A stretch of 64,000 nt of DNA from Gambelia wislizenii (GCA_030847615.1 JAUMIR010000001.1:166815001-166879000); one strand, 5' to 3'. Positions 10,930 to 21,803 are shown, numbered from the stretch's first letter. The notes: generated by a model from the letters alone, not told the origin. A program made the numbers and translations.

Positions 10930-11470
10930 GGGAAACAGGCTAGCTGGGGATTCCTCAGCCCCAGCAGCCAAGCAAGCCAGGAGGCAGACAGCTGGGCGAC
11001 TGGGATGGCGAAGGACTGGCTGGATCTGGAAACAACAGTGGCTGGATCTTTTCATTTGCGGCTCCTCCATCTCTTACAAGTTGGCCCCTCCCTGGTCAGT
11101 CCAACCAATCACGGCTCAGCTCTGCTGTTGTTGTTTTGGGAAGATTGCTGGTAATTCACACAGACTTTTCTGAAATGGTTGTTCACACAATCGATAGTGC
11201 GCTAAGTCGCACTACTTTTTTAAAAAGTTGGGAAAAGTAGTGAAAGCCCTTATTAAGCTACTTTTGAGTTTTTGAGCTCCCCCCACCTTCTGAATGAGGC
11301 GATATTGTGGCACGATGTGTGTGAACTATTAGGAATCTTAGCAAATTCTTCACGGACTTATTTTGCCTTGTAAACGGATCCTAGAGCCAGCCACACTATT
11401 TAATACTAGCTTTCTTATGTAGTGTAGAACTGTTCCTAGTAACTAAATGTAAATTGAAATGTAAACCTAA

Positions 11471-12077
11471 GGAGATTATCAGACATGCTAAATATGGCAT
11501 TTTCATGATGCTAGGAGATCCCTAAAGGGCTTCCTTTTTAGACAACATCACTCCCATCTTCATGCACCCATGCTGCTGCTGTTCTGCTGGTGCTGAATTT
11601 TTTTGACGGGCTAAGCCATCAATAGACCCCCTGTTCTGTTTCTGTAACGGAATGTCCTGTATCTGAAAAAGTGCCCCATTATGCTGCTGCAATGCCAGCG
11701 TCAATGGGAGGTCTGTGCCAGAACACTTCCAGGTGAGATTGGGACATCAAAGTAAGTGACACATTTTTGTACCCTCCCTGGGTTACTTGTTATGTTTTAA
11801 GTATGTTTAGGTGCTTGGTGTAACTTTTTGTCTTTTATTTTACTTTTTATGTTTGAATTTCCTGTGCTCTCATCTTCTCATGGGAACGGTCGAGATTTGA
11901 AACCAGGAAGTGAAAGGAGCTCTGTTCGAGCTCCATTTGCTCCTGGGCTGCCCTGCCAAGGAAATGATGTGCAATTAAGGTAAGTCTCAAAACTTGTTTT
12001 TTTTTCTTCTGTTAACAGGGATAGGAGAGGCGATTGCAAGATGGGAACACTTTTTTTGTTCCTGTCTGATAATCTCC
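11471..12077. mobile_element. MITE, family A2, 607 bp, TSD TAA
   Basis: The TIRs are GGAGATTATCAGAC at the left and GTCTGATAATCTCC at the right, perfect over 14 bp. TAA flanks both sides (11468-11470 and 12078-12080). The body contains 'gccatcaatagaccccc', 'cacttccaggtgaga' and 'aagtatgtttaggtgcttgg', which are shared with 16129-16706 and, more loosely, with the other family A copies. There is no coding capacity. A 3-bp TAA target duplication fits PIF/Harbinger-type elements. Confidence 0.85.
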
Positions 12078-12080
12078 TAA

Positions 12081-12539
12081 ACTTCATATTCTGAAGAATG
12101 AACACTACAACAGAGAGGAGAGCATATGAGGAACAAATGCAGCTTTAGGAAGTATATCACACAACACAGTATACAGGCTGCTGCTGTTGTTGATAATATA
12201 TGCAGAGTGACTATCGATCAGTCTCATTTGCTTTCACATCTCCACTGTGAGCAATTCACACCTCACCTCCAAACCTTTCAGAAGTTGATACACTAGCTAA
12301 CTCACTGATGAGTCAATCCCATTTGAATCCTCACCATCTGGTTTTAAACAGAGAAGAGAATATGTTAGCTCCTTTTTCTACAGAGTTTTGGAGCTTTAAA
12401 TAGCTGCTCACCAACAGTGGTACTCCTGATTAGCCAATACAAGATGAAAATGGGAAGGATCAGTGTAATGCTGAATCTCTTAAGATGGGATATTTTCAGC
12501 CCTCAAAGAAGTGTCCTGTGACACCTTGCAGAGTTCTTT
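12081..12539. other. unassigned spacer
   Basis: No gene or known repeat is recognised. It is the AT-richer sequence into which the solo LTR at 12545 inserted. Confidence 0.45.
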
Positions 12540-12548
12540 GAATGTGTC

Positions 12549-12878
12549 ATGCCTCGTGAATCTGATGAGGGTATAGAATCAGAGGAGGAGGAGGAAATGG
12601 CAGGGAATGGCCCTATGGACCCTGGCACAGGTTTGTCTACACCTCTGACAGCAGGGAACCCTGCCAACCTGGAGGCTCAAACAGAGGAAGAGCCTGGCCC
12701 TAGTGGGTTGGCATCAGTCCCAGCAGAGAGTCCTGCCAATTCAGAGAAGGATGAAGAAGAAACGAACTTACCTTCACCATCATACAGCCAGCAGCGATCT
12801 CAAAAGGAAGCTCAAAGGAAATCGCTGAGACTGTATGAGAAACACCTGCTCATCAAGAAGCACCTGGCAAAGCCTTGA
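12549..12878 (+). other. 109-codon acidic reading frame inside the solo LTR
   Basis: The frame starts at an ATG four bases inside the LTR and is rich in Glu, Pro and Ser (an EEEEE run near residue 15). It ends just before the TATA-like box. The LTR on the other strand at 38709-39333 carries a related but shorter frame (39054-39269); both have a GPS motif and end in a basic K-S-L-x-x-Y-x-K pattern. No known domain is recognised. It may be a remnant of an LTR-encoded peptide or simply homologous LTR sequence that happens to be open. Confidence 0.4.
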
Positions 12879-13245
12879 TTGCTATATATAAGCTTTGGGG
12901 AAATGTGGAGGCCTTGTCAGAGATCAACTGATCTTCCTGGAGAATGCTTTGTGCCTGATATCTCTGACTCCATGCCTTGATTCCTGTTGCCCTGACTCGT
13001 GTTTAGACCTTAGACTGTTCCTGACTACACTGTTGACTGATTCTGCTGACCCACGGACCTACTTCTTGACTACGCTACCTTCTGTAAGCCTTGACCTTTG
13101 AACTGTATTCTGAACTCTTCTCTGTGTGCCTTCTTGCCAGTATTGCTGCTTCTCCAAGAAATTGAATCTTGCTTGTTCTGAACATTATCTGGCTCCCCTT
13201 AATTGACTTTGCTATCACTGGGAGATGGCCACTTTCCCAGACGTT

Positions 13246-14282
13246 GGTGCCAGTTCCACGACAGGATAAAGTTTGCGAAATTCCAGATTACAATTCTTTT
13301 GCATCAGGAGTGCATAATTCACATGAATTCTGGCTTATTTGGAAGATACGGCAAGTTTCAGTTTTCATTAGTTTACACAGGCAAAGGGGGGGGGGCATGG
13401 CCTCCAGATTATTAAAGCCAGGCAGGAGGCGGGGAGGGAGCAAGGAGGGGGTCATAGACTGTAAATAATGAGAGGGAAGAAAAGCACAAACAAACAAAAG
13501 AATGACAGAGTGATCTGTCAAGTTCCCAATCATCTTCCCTGCCCCGAAAGCCTTGAATAAAGAAAGGAGTGAAGGGAAGCACAAACAAACAAAAGCACGA
13601 TGGAGCGATCAGTTGCAGCACACACGCACACACACACATGTACACACACATACCACCCAGGTGGGGGCTAGCCCCATTCCCGATCATCTTCCCTTCCCCA
13701 AAAGCCTTGAATAAAGACAAAGGACTAAAGGGAAGCACAAATAAACAAAAGCACGATGGAGCGATCAGCCAGTTGCAGCATGCACGCACGCACACACACA
13801 CATACACACACCACCCAAGTGGGGGCTAGCCCCATTCCTGATCATCTTCCCTGCCCCCCAAAGCCTTCCTTTGAAACAGACAGGAAGAGCTCAGAGCAGA
13901 TTTCCCAAAGTGGGCTGCAAGCAGAAGAAGGGGCAAATGGCAGGCTCAGTGGATTTCTCTCTCCAGCCCCTCCGTCTATTCGGAGAAGGCACAATGGTCA
14001 CTCCAACCAATCAGGATTCAGCTCTGATCATGCTAGTTCAAAAAGGTTGCTGCGAGTTCACACAGACATTTGTGAATGGTAAGTTCACACAACCAATTGT
14101 GTGCATGTTTGTGAACTTTATCAAAAAAGTCAGGAAAACTAGCGAAAGCTAATACCGCACAACTTATGGGTTTTTTGCTCCCCCTCCTTCTGAAAAGGGT
14201 GCTGTGGCTTCGAAATGTATGGGAACTATCAGGCTTCTTGTCATATTCTTTGAGGATTTATTTTGCCATGTAAACAGCACCC
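13246..14282. mobile_element. MITE, family C, about 1.04 kb, nested in the solo LTR
   Basis: The left end GGTGCCAGTTCCACGACA pairs with the reverse complement of the right end, GGGTGCTGTTTACATGG. The left end is close to that of the element at 58741 (GGTGCCAGTTACACGACA). The 3' half (AATGGTCACTCCAACCAATCAG, then TTCACACA) matches the family C copy at 10351-11381. It carries a degenerate 156-bp tandem repeat (13475-13870). The exact target duplication is not resolved. Confidence 0.7.
13475..13870. repeat. tandem repeat, about 2.6 copies, period 156 bp with (AC)n inside
   Basis: The motif GAAGCACAAACAAACAAAAG...CGATGGAGCGATCAG recurs at 13574 and 13730, with a shorter first copy from 13475 that lacks the (AC)n block. 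Each unit ends in CC(A/C)ATC-type sequence plus GCCTTGAATAAAG. The (AC)n stretches (13618-13650 and 13785-13812) account for the length difference. Confidence 0.8.
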
Positions 14283-14331
14283 TTGTTTATCCTGTTGCCG
14301 GCATTTTGGGACTGCTTTCTCAGACAGAATG

Positions 14332-14604
14332 GAAAAGAATGGAAATCAAAATGATTTGTGATTGAAGTATGCTGGTGCAGCCGTTATGTATATTGCAAAT
14401 ACATGTACATAACAGTTAATCAGAGAAACAGTGGTGTATGTAGCCTATATAATTGTTAAAATAACTATACTAATTAATAATATTAGAGTAAAAACTTACC
14501 AAAACCCAGTACTGCTGAGGTATTCACCTATGTTAGCACTGTCACAGCTGGACACCTATTTTACACAACCTCACAGGATTTTGAGAAATGCCTCTGGGCC
14601 ACAA
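14332..14604. other. unassigned AT-rich spacer
   Basis: No gene or repeat is recognised. Confidence 0.45.
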
Positions 14605-14714
14605 CTTGGGAAAGTTAATTTTTTGGCTAAAACTCCTAGAATCTCCCAGCCACCTTGTCCAGCGTCTGGGGAATTTGGGGAGTTGTAATTTTACAAAGTA
14701 TCTTTTCTAGGCAG
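14605..14714. repeat. short foldback repeat
   Basis: GGAAAGTTAATTTTTTGGCTAAAACTCCTAGAATCTCCCAGCC is followed after a short loop by GGGGAATTTGGGGAGTTGTAATTTTACAAAGTATCTTTT, the imperfect reverse complement. This is the common reptile palindrome built on 'ACTACAACTCCCAGAATCC'. Half copies occur near 17250-17295 and 60610-60670. Confidence 0.65.
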
Positions 14715-15382
14715 TGGCAGCTGGTGGCTCCAACATCAGTGGAGCACTGAATGCTCTCAAAATTCTAGTCCCGGCTTTAGAGAAACCACCCAAGGTTCTC
14801 AGCCTGTTGGGAGTGGGGATTGGATAGCACCGTTAAAGTTCAGACTACAGCCCAGAGCAGATTTGGGTCATATTGGCACTAGATGTTTGAAGAGAAGATG
14901 ATTTAAACTTGGTGCAGACTGAGTAAAACAATGCTGCTGTGGTAAATGTTGAAACATAGGCATCTCTGTCATGACAGTCCCCATAGTCACATCTCCACAG
15001 AGAGTCACCAGATGTCTGTAAGCTGTGTTGATCCATTTCAACAGACCAGTTGTAAAACAAAAGGGTCTTAATTGCCCATTTGGAACCAAGCCACTGCAAC
15101 ATGTTTTGTAGTAATGTTGCTGGGAAAATCCATTTCTCCCCAACCCCCCCAGGATTGCAGTTAAGCTCAGAAGGAACAGGAAAGGGGAGCAGCAAATGAC
15201 ATTGTCCCCTGCTAATCAAAGACTACTAGTGCTTCAACTTTACAAAAAGTGCCTCTGCTACACTGCTGACATAAAGCAACTATCAGACACAGTGAACCAA
15301 GACATATGTTTGGTGGTCAAAGAGATCAGATGAAAGAATAATCATGCTCCATTATAAAGAAGGAACTGGAAACAACTATCTT
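14715..15382. other. unassigned non-coding stretch
   Basis: No gene or repeat end is recognised. Two overlapping minus-strand frames (14845-15219 and 14868-15143) have no domain. Confidence 0.45.
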
Positions 15383-15977
15383 GGGGCTTGTCTATATGAG
15401 CCCCCCAAAAACGGAGAGCCCCACAGTAGTGGCATTTTGCAGCAGCTGCGACTTGTCCTCATGTGTGTGTGTGTGTGTGTGTGTGTGTTTTGCTCCCCCA
15501 AAGCTTTGCATGCCCATGGTGACTGCAAGTGAATTACTCACATTTCTGCCACTGCCAAACTTTTTTTTTTTAAAGCTATTTGTACTGTGTGCTGGAGTGA
15601 TATTTTGCATTTGCAAAAAATAAAATAAAATAAATTAAAGAAATAACACCCCATTTTCTCGACTTAGTGCTCACTTGCTGAGGTGAAAAATCAACATAGT
15701 GACACAGGGCACTTGCCCTGCACTCATCCAGCCAATCATCTTTTCCCTTTCTCTCCTATGGGAAAGCAATTCAAAGTAAATTGGTTGTCCCAATGAGCAG
15801 GAATGAACATCCCCTTGCTGTTTTTTTTAAAACTCCAGGAAAAGTCACGAAGGCTTTTCCCTTTGGTTTTTGACATTTTTGCCCCCCCTCCTTCCAAATA
15901 CAATAAGGGATCCCATTAAGACGGGTAGGATTCTCCTCACATTCCATGAGGAGTATTTTCACTGTTTAGATAGCTCC
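15383..15977. mobile_element. MITE, family B2, about 595 bp
   Basis: The left end GGGGCTTGTCTATATGAG faces a right end whose reverse complement is GGAGCTATCTAAACAGTG. The interior matches 6479-7058 (CCAATGAGCAGGAATG; ATGGGAAAGCAATTCAAAGT; GCAGCAGCTGCGACTT). It holds a (GT)n array at 15462-15488 at the position where the 6.5-kb copy has a C homopolymer. The target duplication is unclear. Confidence 0.7.
15462..15488. repeat. (GT)n microsatellite
   Basis: About 13 GT units inside the family B2 element. Confidence 0.9.
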
Positions 15978-16128
15978 TTAAAACACAGGATGCTAGTCTG
16001 GAAAACAGCGTAGTATGACATTGCCTGAATGGAGTGCATTCAGTCCAGTTTAAGGTTGGAAGACTAGATTCAGAGCCGAGATAGGAAAAGTTGCTTCCTC
16101 TTCCTCTTCCTCTTTTTTTTTGGACTAC

Positions 16129-16706
16129 AGAGATTATCAGATGCGGCTAATGTGGCTCCAGCATAACGCCAACATAAGGCAAAAGGATGCCAATGTCGTC
16201 CTTTTGTGTTCCACTGGCGTTATGCTGGTGGGGGTTTTTTATTGATGGCTGAAGCCATCAATAGACCCCCCCCCAGTTCTGTTTTGGTGCTGGCATTGCT
16301 GGCGTGTGAAACCTCGGGCCATTTAAATCTCATCACTGCAGTGAGAATGGCCGGTCCAGAACGAACACTTCCAGATGAGATCAGGACATCCAGGTACGTT
16401 TCACTCTTTTTATGACTCTCTCCAGGTTACTTGGGAATTTTAAAGTATGTTTAGATGCTCATGTAAACTTTTATGCTTTATTTTTATTTATTTTTTAATT
16501 TCCCACGGTTGCGTCTTCTTGCAAGAATGGGTGGGACTTCACTCCAGGAAGTGAACAGAGCCCTCTTAGAGCTCCGTTCATGCCTGGGCTGCCTCAAGGA
16601 TGGGAGAGAAGGTAAGTGTGATGGGGAGGGGTATTGTGCCAGGAGAGGGGTGGGACTGGAGATAATGGGACAGGAATGCTTTTTGCATTCCTGTCTGATA
16701 ATCTCC
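16129..16706. mobile_element. MITE, family A2, 578 bp, TSD TAC
   Basis: The TIRs are AGAGATTATCAGA and TCTGATAATCTCC. TAC flanks both ends (16126-16128 and 16707-16709). The body parallels 11471-12077: GCCATCAATAGACCCCCC, CACTTCCAGATGAGATCAGG, AAGTATGTTTAGATGCT and CCAGGAAGTGAACAGAGC. There is no coding capacity. Confidence 0.85.
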
Positions 16707-16709
16707 TAC

Positions 16710-17406
16710 AGTACCTAGATTCAAAAGGGCTACTTTCTGTGCTCTGATTTGAACATAAAGGCCCACATCAACAGAAGAAAAAACAATTATCCTAAATTTA
16801 CATGTAAATAGTGCTTGAACAATTGAGTTGTCTTCTCTAATCTATTTAGTGCATTTCTTTTCCTCCATCCAACTCCATGTATCATATTGTTTTGCTAATA
16901 GCATTTGAATATTACCACAAGGAAAGGTCATGCCCTCCATTCTGTTGATTCCTTGATGCATGACATCCATTACATCTCCCAGGAAGTGAGCATGTTGGCT
17001 TTCAAATAGAATAGCCTGCTGTGCATGAAGGCACTTGGGCTTACTGGCTAAAAAAACACCCACCCACTTCATTAAAATACTCTTAACAGACACATGACTA
17101 TTTACTGAATCAATATGAGAGTTTAATCAGCCACATAAAGCTTTGCTCAGCAAATGACCATAAAGAGGCAAATAGGAAGTAGAAAAAGAGGGTATAAATT
17201 AGTGCTTAGAAAAATTGCTTTTTAAGACTGCAGCTTGCAGATTCCCTATGGCCATGCTAGTTAGGGGATTCTGAGACTTGTAGTCTAAAAAAAAAATACC
17301 CCCACCCAAATTTGGTGAAAACACACATTCCCCTATTTAAGATCATGGTGGTTGTCCTTCAACAACCTCAAATGTAACAGTGTTTGAAGGAGAAAGAAGT
17401 GATTAA
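16710..17406. other. unassigned stretch with half a foldback repeat
   Basis: Apart from a half copy of the 'ACTACAA.TCTCAGAATCCCC' palindrome at about 17250-17295, nothing is recognised. Confidence 0.45.
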
Positions 17407-17947
17407 GGACTTGTCTAGATGGGCGATTTACCCCAGGTCCCCCCCCCACCATGTTGGAGCCCTGCAGTCCAAATGTCACAGGGCTCTTGCCCCGATTTGC
17501 CTCCAGACAGTCCAGACAATGCCCAAGACAAAGCTGGGGGAGGCCAGGGTAAACCCTTTAAAAACTTTTTTTTAAAGAACTGGGAAAGCCCACACCATGT
17601 GCGAAAACCTGGATGGGTCCAGCACAGGAATGCAGGGTCTTTACCTGCATGCTAGGCTGCATTGCAGGATACCACCACTGCTGGAGTCACCCTGCAGCCA
17701 GGAAGGATGCCCCCAGTATGTGATCAAGACTTCCTGCATGTGACAAGCCTTGATCACATACTGAGGGCCTTCTTCCTGGCTTCAGAGAGTGCAAACTGTG
17801 ATGGTGTCAGAGGTGCCCGCCGATACAGACCAGTATGTGCACATGGATTTCTGCCAGTTTTGTCAAGGTAACGGGGGGAGGACCTAGGCCAGTTTCGGGG
17901 CCAGAATATCCAGAAAGTGGTGTATTCTGGCCAGGGTAGACAAGACC
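17407..17947. mobile_element. MITE, family B1, 541 bp, flanks TAA/CAA
   Basis: The left end GGACTTGTCTA pairs with the right end TAGACAAGACC (10 of 11). TAA precedes and CAA follows, so a 3-bp duplication with one change is plausible. The interior shares CCCTGCAGTCCAAATG.CACAG and CCTTCTTCCTGGCTTCAGA with 48587-49086. A perfect 15-bp stem, CAGTATGTGATCAAG/CTTGATCACATACTG (17714-17728 with 17749-17763), lies in the middle. Confidence 0.8.
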
Positions 17948-17950
17948 CAA

Positions 17951-19589
17951 GAGAAAAGAAGCTATGTAAGAGATGAGATGGTGAACCACAAAGAAGGAGG
18001 AGGAAAATGGTGACAGTGAAATGGAATCAAAGCAGTTCTTGAAGATTTATTTATTTTCTTTGCAGTTTTAGCAAGAAGAAATGCCTGTCTGCAGGCATTT
18101 CATCCATTCATTTTTAAAAAGTGACTGTATCTATGATAGCTTTTCCTTAACTGTAACTTCAGACCACATGATAACATTGATGTGCCAAGTGTCTTGATGG
18201 GTAAACTGAGTTTCTTTGCCTGTATACCCCAGGCATTGTGGTTATAACTGGCTGCTACATCACAGTTCAGTCTATAGTGGGAATGAGAGGAGTGAAAGGA
18301 CAGACCTACCACTTTATCCCAAGCCCAACCAAGTCATGCTGACAGGGGTGGAACAGGCATGGAGCCCTTTTGCCTGGCCTTGAAACCCAAAAGATTCTTG
18401 TATTTTAAATTCCTTCTCCCACTCAACTGGAAAGAATGGAGGGAAAATCCAGTATACCCATTCCAGGCTAGCATTCTCTCTGTTGCCAAATCCAGCTTGG
18501 TGGGCTTTAAATCTAGTAGAGCCTAAGCCATTTCTGCCCCCAGGCCACACAGATAAACCAGTTTCTGAGCTCTATACTTATAAATACCAGCAGGAACAGC
18601 ACTAGCTTTAGCCTTCTGTCTGGGGAGCTTTCTGTGTATGGAACTCTCTTACTCTCTCCTCCATCACCACATCTTAACTCTGTTCTCAGCCAGTGGATCT
18701 CTGGGTTTGGAAAATATGAGTTACAAATATCATTGTTAATTGTAACTAGCTACTTTTTAGAGTAATGATAGTGTGATAATGTTACTTTAATATGCAATGT
18801 ACCAAGCAAGTTGTTTTGCTGGTGCAACCAGTGAGAGTTTCTATTCATTTTCAAATGTTACTTTTAAAGCCATTTTTGACGGAAAGTTTTCAGGTTTTAT
18901 GACTTTTCCTTATTAGAAAAACCATCCTAAGGTTCTTGCCTCAAAAAAAGTAACAGAAAATAATAAGAAGTATAACAAGTAATGTAACAAGTTACCTTTC
19001 CCATCATTGTAATGAGCAGCAGCAACTGATTGCTATTTAAGGAACTGTAATGCATAACAGAACAAACTGATCTTGAAGAACAACTCTTCAAGCTCCTGTG
19101 AGCATTGTTCAGTCTATCAGAATGAAACCCTAAGGAGGCCAAGAAGATGAAGGGGGAGGTCAGTTATCTTAAGTGCTCACTTGACTCCAGTGGGTGTGTT
19201 TTTACTCACACCAGCTCTTTTGTTGTTGTAACACTATGGTGTTGTTGATGGTGGGACCAAACACAAAATGAGCATAGGATTCCCCCCAGATCATTTGTAT
19301 TGAATAAAACACAACTACAAACATTAAAAAAGAAAAAAATACAAATATGCAAAGATGCAATAATAAATAACTATTGCAACTAAACTACAACCACTTCTAC
19401 AAATTGCAAAAGAGAAACTAAAAACTAGACACAGTTAAAAGCTGACTTCACACTTTCTTACTAAAAGAGAAATGAGCATAGGATTTTGACTATGTTCCAC
19501 TCTTCCCTTTGGTGCTTCTTCTAGCTTTGAGCTCCACTGCATATCTGTGAAACATGATAAATGATCTTAGCCTGCACTCTCTCTCTCTT
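17951..19589. other. unassigned non-coding stretch, possible old LTR at about 18310-18720
   Basis: No exon is recognised. At 18575-18590 'tacttataaatacc' resembles an LTR TATA box followed by CT-rich DNA, but no termini were found. The remainder is AT-rich single-copy-looking sequence. Confidence 0.3.
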
Positions 19590-19911
19590 CAGACAGGGTT
19601 AAAAAAAAACCCGTGGAGGCTGGAAGGAGGACGATGCTGTCCCGCTTCCAGCGCTCTATTTCGGATGCCGCCGTCCTCCTCCCGTCCTTTGTTCATTCTG
19701 AATATGTCCTTTCATTTTGCCTCCGCCACTTTTTATTAATGGTAACTTCTGTCAATAAAAAGTGGTGGAGGGAAAATGAACAAAGGACTGAGGCAGAATG
19801 AATGAAGGATAGGAAGAGGACAGCATTGTCTAAAACCGAGCGCTGGAAGCAGAACAGCACCATCCTCCTCCTGACCTCCACGTTTTTGTTGTTTTTTTAC
19901 CCCATCTGAAA

Positions 19912-19912
<1 letters not shown>
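19590..19912. mobile_element. foldback element, about 145-bp arms
   Basis: The left arm (19590-19740) and the right arm (19752-19912) are reverse complements with scattered changes. Shared segments include CGTGGAGG, GCTTCCAGCGCTC, CCTTTGTTCATT and CCACTTTTTATT. The loop is about 12 bp. Because of the symmetry both strands give similar 62-codon frames (19613-19801 plus and 19693-19881 minus), so neither is evidence of a gene. Confidence 0.8.
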
Positions 19913-19913
<1 letters not shown>

Positions 19914-19968
<55 letters not shown>

Positions 19969-19981
19969 GTACACACACACA
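19914..19981. repeat. (TC)n(AC)n compound microsatellite
   Basis: About 17 TC units, then (AC)n with one GT interruption. It abuts the right arm of the foldback; the left arm has a shorter (TC)n at 19578-19590 in the mirrored position. Confidence 0.95.
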
Positions 19982-20024
19982 GTTTTTGTGAACTGGGAAG
20001 AAAAGAGCTATGTATGTTCCTGAA

Positions 20025-20095
20025 TCTCATTGGAGAAAAGACAGGATACAATGTAACTAATAAATAAAATAATAAAAAATAAATTAATATAATTT
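20025..20095 (+). repeat. LINE (L2-type) 3' tail remnant
   Basis: GGAGAAAAGACAGGATACAA...AATAAATAAAATAATAAAAA matches the 'gagaaaggcgg.atataaat' 3' end typical of L2-type LINEs and their SINEs. Confidence 0.5.
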
Positions 20096-21349
20096 GCCTG
20101 TGCCAATTCTGGGGATTTCTAGTAACCCTATCCTGCCTGGGGGGCAGAACTCAAAAATAGGAAGACTTGGTGGAGTCCATATCCTTTCAAAAAGATCTGT
20201 GTTTTCTCTAGGTGGTATCATATAGCACAGTAACAGCTCCAGTATTTAAACAGATACCCTCCTCCCATGTTAAATAATTACAGTAGGACAATTATTTCCA
20301 CTGAGAAAGGTTTAAATCCCAGCACTGGTTTAAATAAAATGGATAAAGGAGAAAAACAACAAAAACAACTGAGTTATATTTGTTTTTGTATTCCTCATGG
20401 CACATTTAAAATTGGCCTCTTTAAGGTAAGTAAGGGATTTGAATAAATCCATGTGGGTATGTGGACATTTGAAATCAGTCATTTTAAGATGAGGGAAGGA
20501 TTTGAATAAATCTGTGTGGCCATAATACTACTTGCATACTGTAATGCTGTATAAAACCACTCGAGGAGGTCTGTTCAATGATCACTTACATTTGCGTGGG
20601 CTAAATTGGCATCAGTGAGACGACATCAGTTTGAGTATCCATTGAATTCCCCCTCTAAGATGCCAGCAAGCTCTTCTGTTCCTGATTAATGTAAAGGATA
20701 CAGCAGTAATTCCTTATTTTGGTAGAACAAAGCCTGTCAGAAAAACTCCTTCCGTTCCCCCTCCCCCACTGAATGAAATCCATTTACTTCTCAATGGATT
20801 TCAAATCTTTTGTAAAATACTCCAAAGGGATATCTGTGCAGGGTGACTTGTACTCCACACAAAAGATTGATAGAAAGTTGGCTCATTTTAGCCTTCCTGG
20901 ATTCCTTTATTCTAATCCTTCTGTTTCTCAATGAGAAAAATCACAGGGAACATCAGTATTTAACTCTTAAAGCAGGAAGCAGAGAAAAGAAAGGCCACAA
21001 AGGAACATGTTCTAAAATGTCAAATCCAAAGAGAGAGAATGAAAGAGAGAGACCAAGCAAGAATGCTATTCACCTATGTGTGAAAAAGTATTATATATGA
21101 TCCAGCTGCTTTCAATTTTTTCCCCTTTTGTACAATTCAGGGTATACGACCTGATTTTTCAGTAAATGGGGCAGTAAAATGGGGTTCCTCAGCCATCTTG
21201 GTTTAGACTGCGGGTGAAGGCTCATGTGACAGAATGCTCCTCACAAGACCTGTTCCATGACACAGAAAACAAGAATGGCAAAGAGAAGGCTAAGCTGGAA
21301 CATTCCTCTCTGACACATAGTTTTCTATGTCCAGGAATTTAAAAAATAT
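20096..21349. other. unassigned non-coding stretch
   Basis: There is a local near-duplication: 'aaggtaagtaagggatttgaataaatcc.tgtggg' at about 20424 recurs as 'aagatgagggaaggatttgaataaatctgtgtgg' at about 20486. No gene is recognised. Confidence 0.4.
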
Positions 21350-21572
21350 ATAATCATAAAATCTTGGAGTGGGAAAGGACTGCAAGGGTCATGTATTCCA
21401 TTCCTCTGCCTTGCAGGACTACACAATGACAATACTCCTGAAAGATGCCCATTAAACTTCTATTTAAAGACCTCTAAAAAAGGAGAGGCCACCATCCTCT
21501 GAGGCAGTCTGTTCCACTGTTGAACATTTCTTAGAGCAAAGAAGTTCTTCCTACTGTTTAGGAAGAACCTCT
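21350..21572 (-). pseudogene. CR1 LINE 3' fragment, old
   Basis: Minus-strand CR1 3' end: ATCATAAAATCTTGGAGTGGGAAAGGA..., then the region before the tail (GAGGCAGTCTGTTCCACTG, AGAAGTTCTTCCTA). It is more diverged than the copy at 21804. Only the 3' untranslated part and the last codons are present. Confidence 0.8.
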
Positions 21573-21803
21573 CTCTCTCTCTCTCTGGCAATTTTAATCC
21601 ATTTTTAATGGGGGAAGCATTCAATGGTGCAGATTCCAATCAATAGTCTAAAATTATACAGTCTGGATCACTTCACCTTCTTTTTGTGACAGTTAGGCTT
21701 ATGTTACACTAAAAATTACAGCTGGGCTGAAACAGGTTTTCTTCACTCTACATTCCTTTTAACAGGTGATGAAGGGGATACCTTGCCCTTTTTATAAGTA
21801 CAT

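Larger units (their letters stand above)
10351..11381. mobile_element. MITE, family C, about 1.03 kb, GC-rich with internal microsatellites
   Basis: The left end GGGCTCAGTTACATGG is similar to the reverse complement of the right end, GGATCCGTTTACAAGG. Similar ends occur at 13246, 22949, 58741 and 62643. A CTA precedes the element and CTA/TAG follows; the register of the duplication is ambiguous. The middle holds (GA)n at 10559-10582 and two (TC)n(AC)n arrays. The conserved inner 3' part reads 'cca(a/g)tca...ctctg' then TTCACACA. Frames inside are low-complexity translations, not genes. Confidence 0.65.
12545..14326 (+). mobile_element. Gypsy-like solo LTR, TSD GAATG, split by a MITE
   Basis: It begins TGTCATGCC at 12545 and ends CTTTCTCAGACA at 14326. 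GAATG occurs immediately outside both ends (12540-12544 and 14327-14331), a 5-bp target duplication. The LTR body is interrupted at about 13246-14282 by a family C MITE, so the LTR itself is about 745 bp. A TATA-like CTATATATAAGC lies at 12882-12893, followed by the CT-rich 'gactc...ctgact' texture typical of reptile Gypsy LTRs. The termini and the split architecture match the solo LTR at 38709-39333. No internal gag/pol is adjacent, hence a solo LTR. Confidence 0.8.

Noticed and set aside
10616..11173. 185-codon ORF in the 10.7-kb region
   Set aside because: It consists largely of Ser-Leu and Thr-His runs translated from (TC)n(AC)n.
13246..13265. TGGTGCCAG after the LTR-like sequence as a tRNA primer-binding site
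   Set aside because: The same GGTGCCAGTT.CACGACA occurs at 58741 as the TIR of a family C MITE, and the real LTR end with its GAATG duplication lies at 14326.
19613..19881. two similar 62-codon ORFs on opposite strands
   Set aside because: They mirror each other because the DNA is a foldback repeat.
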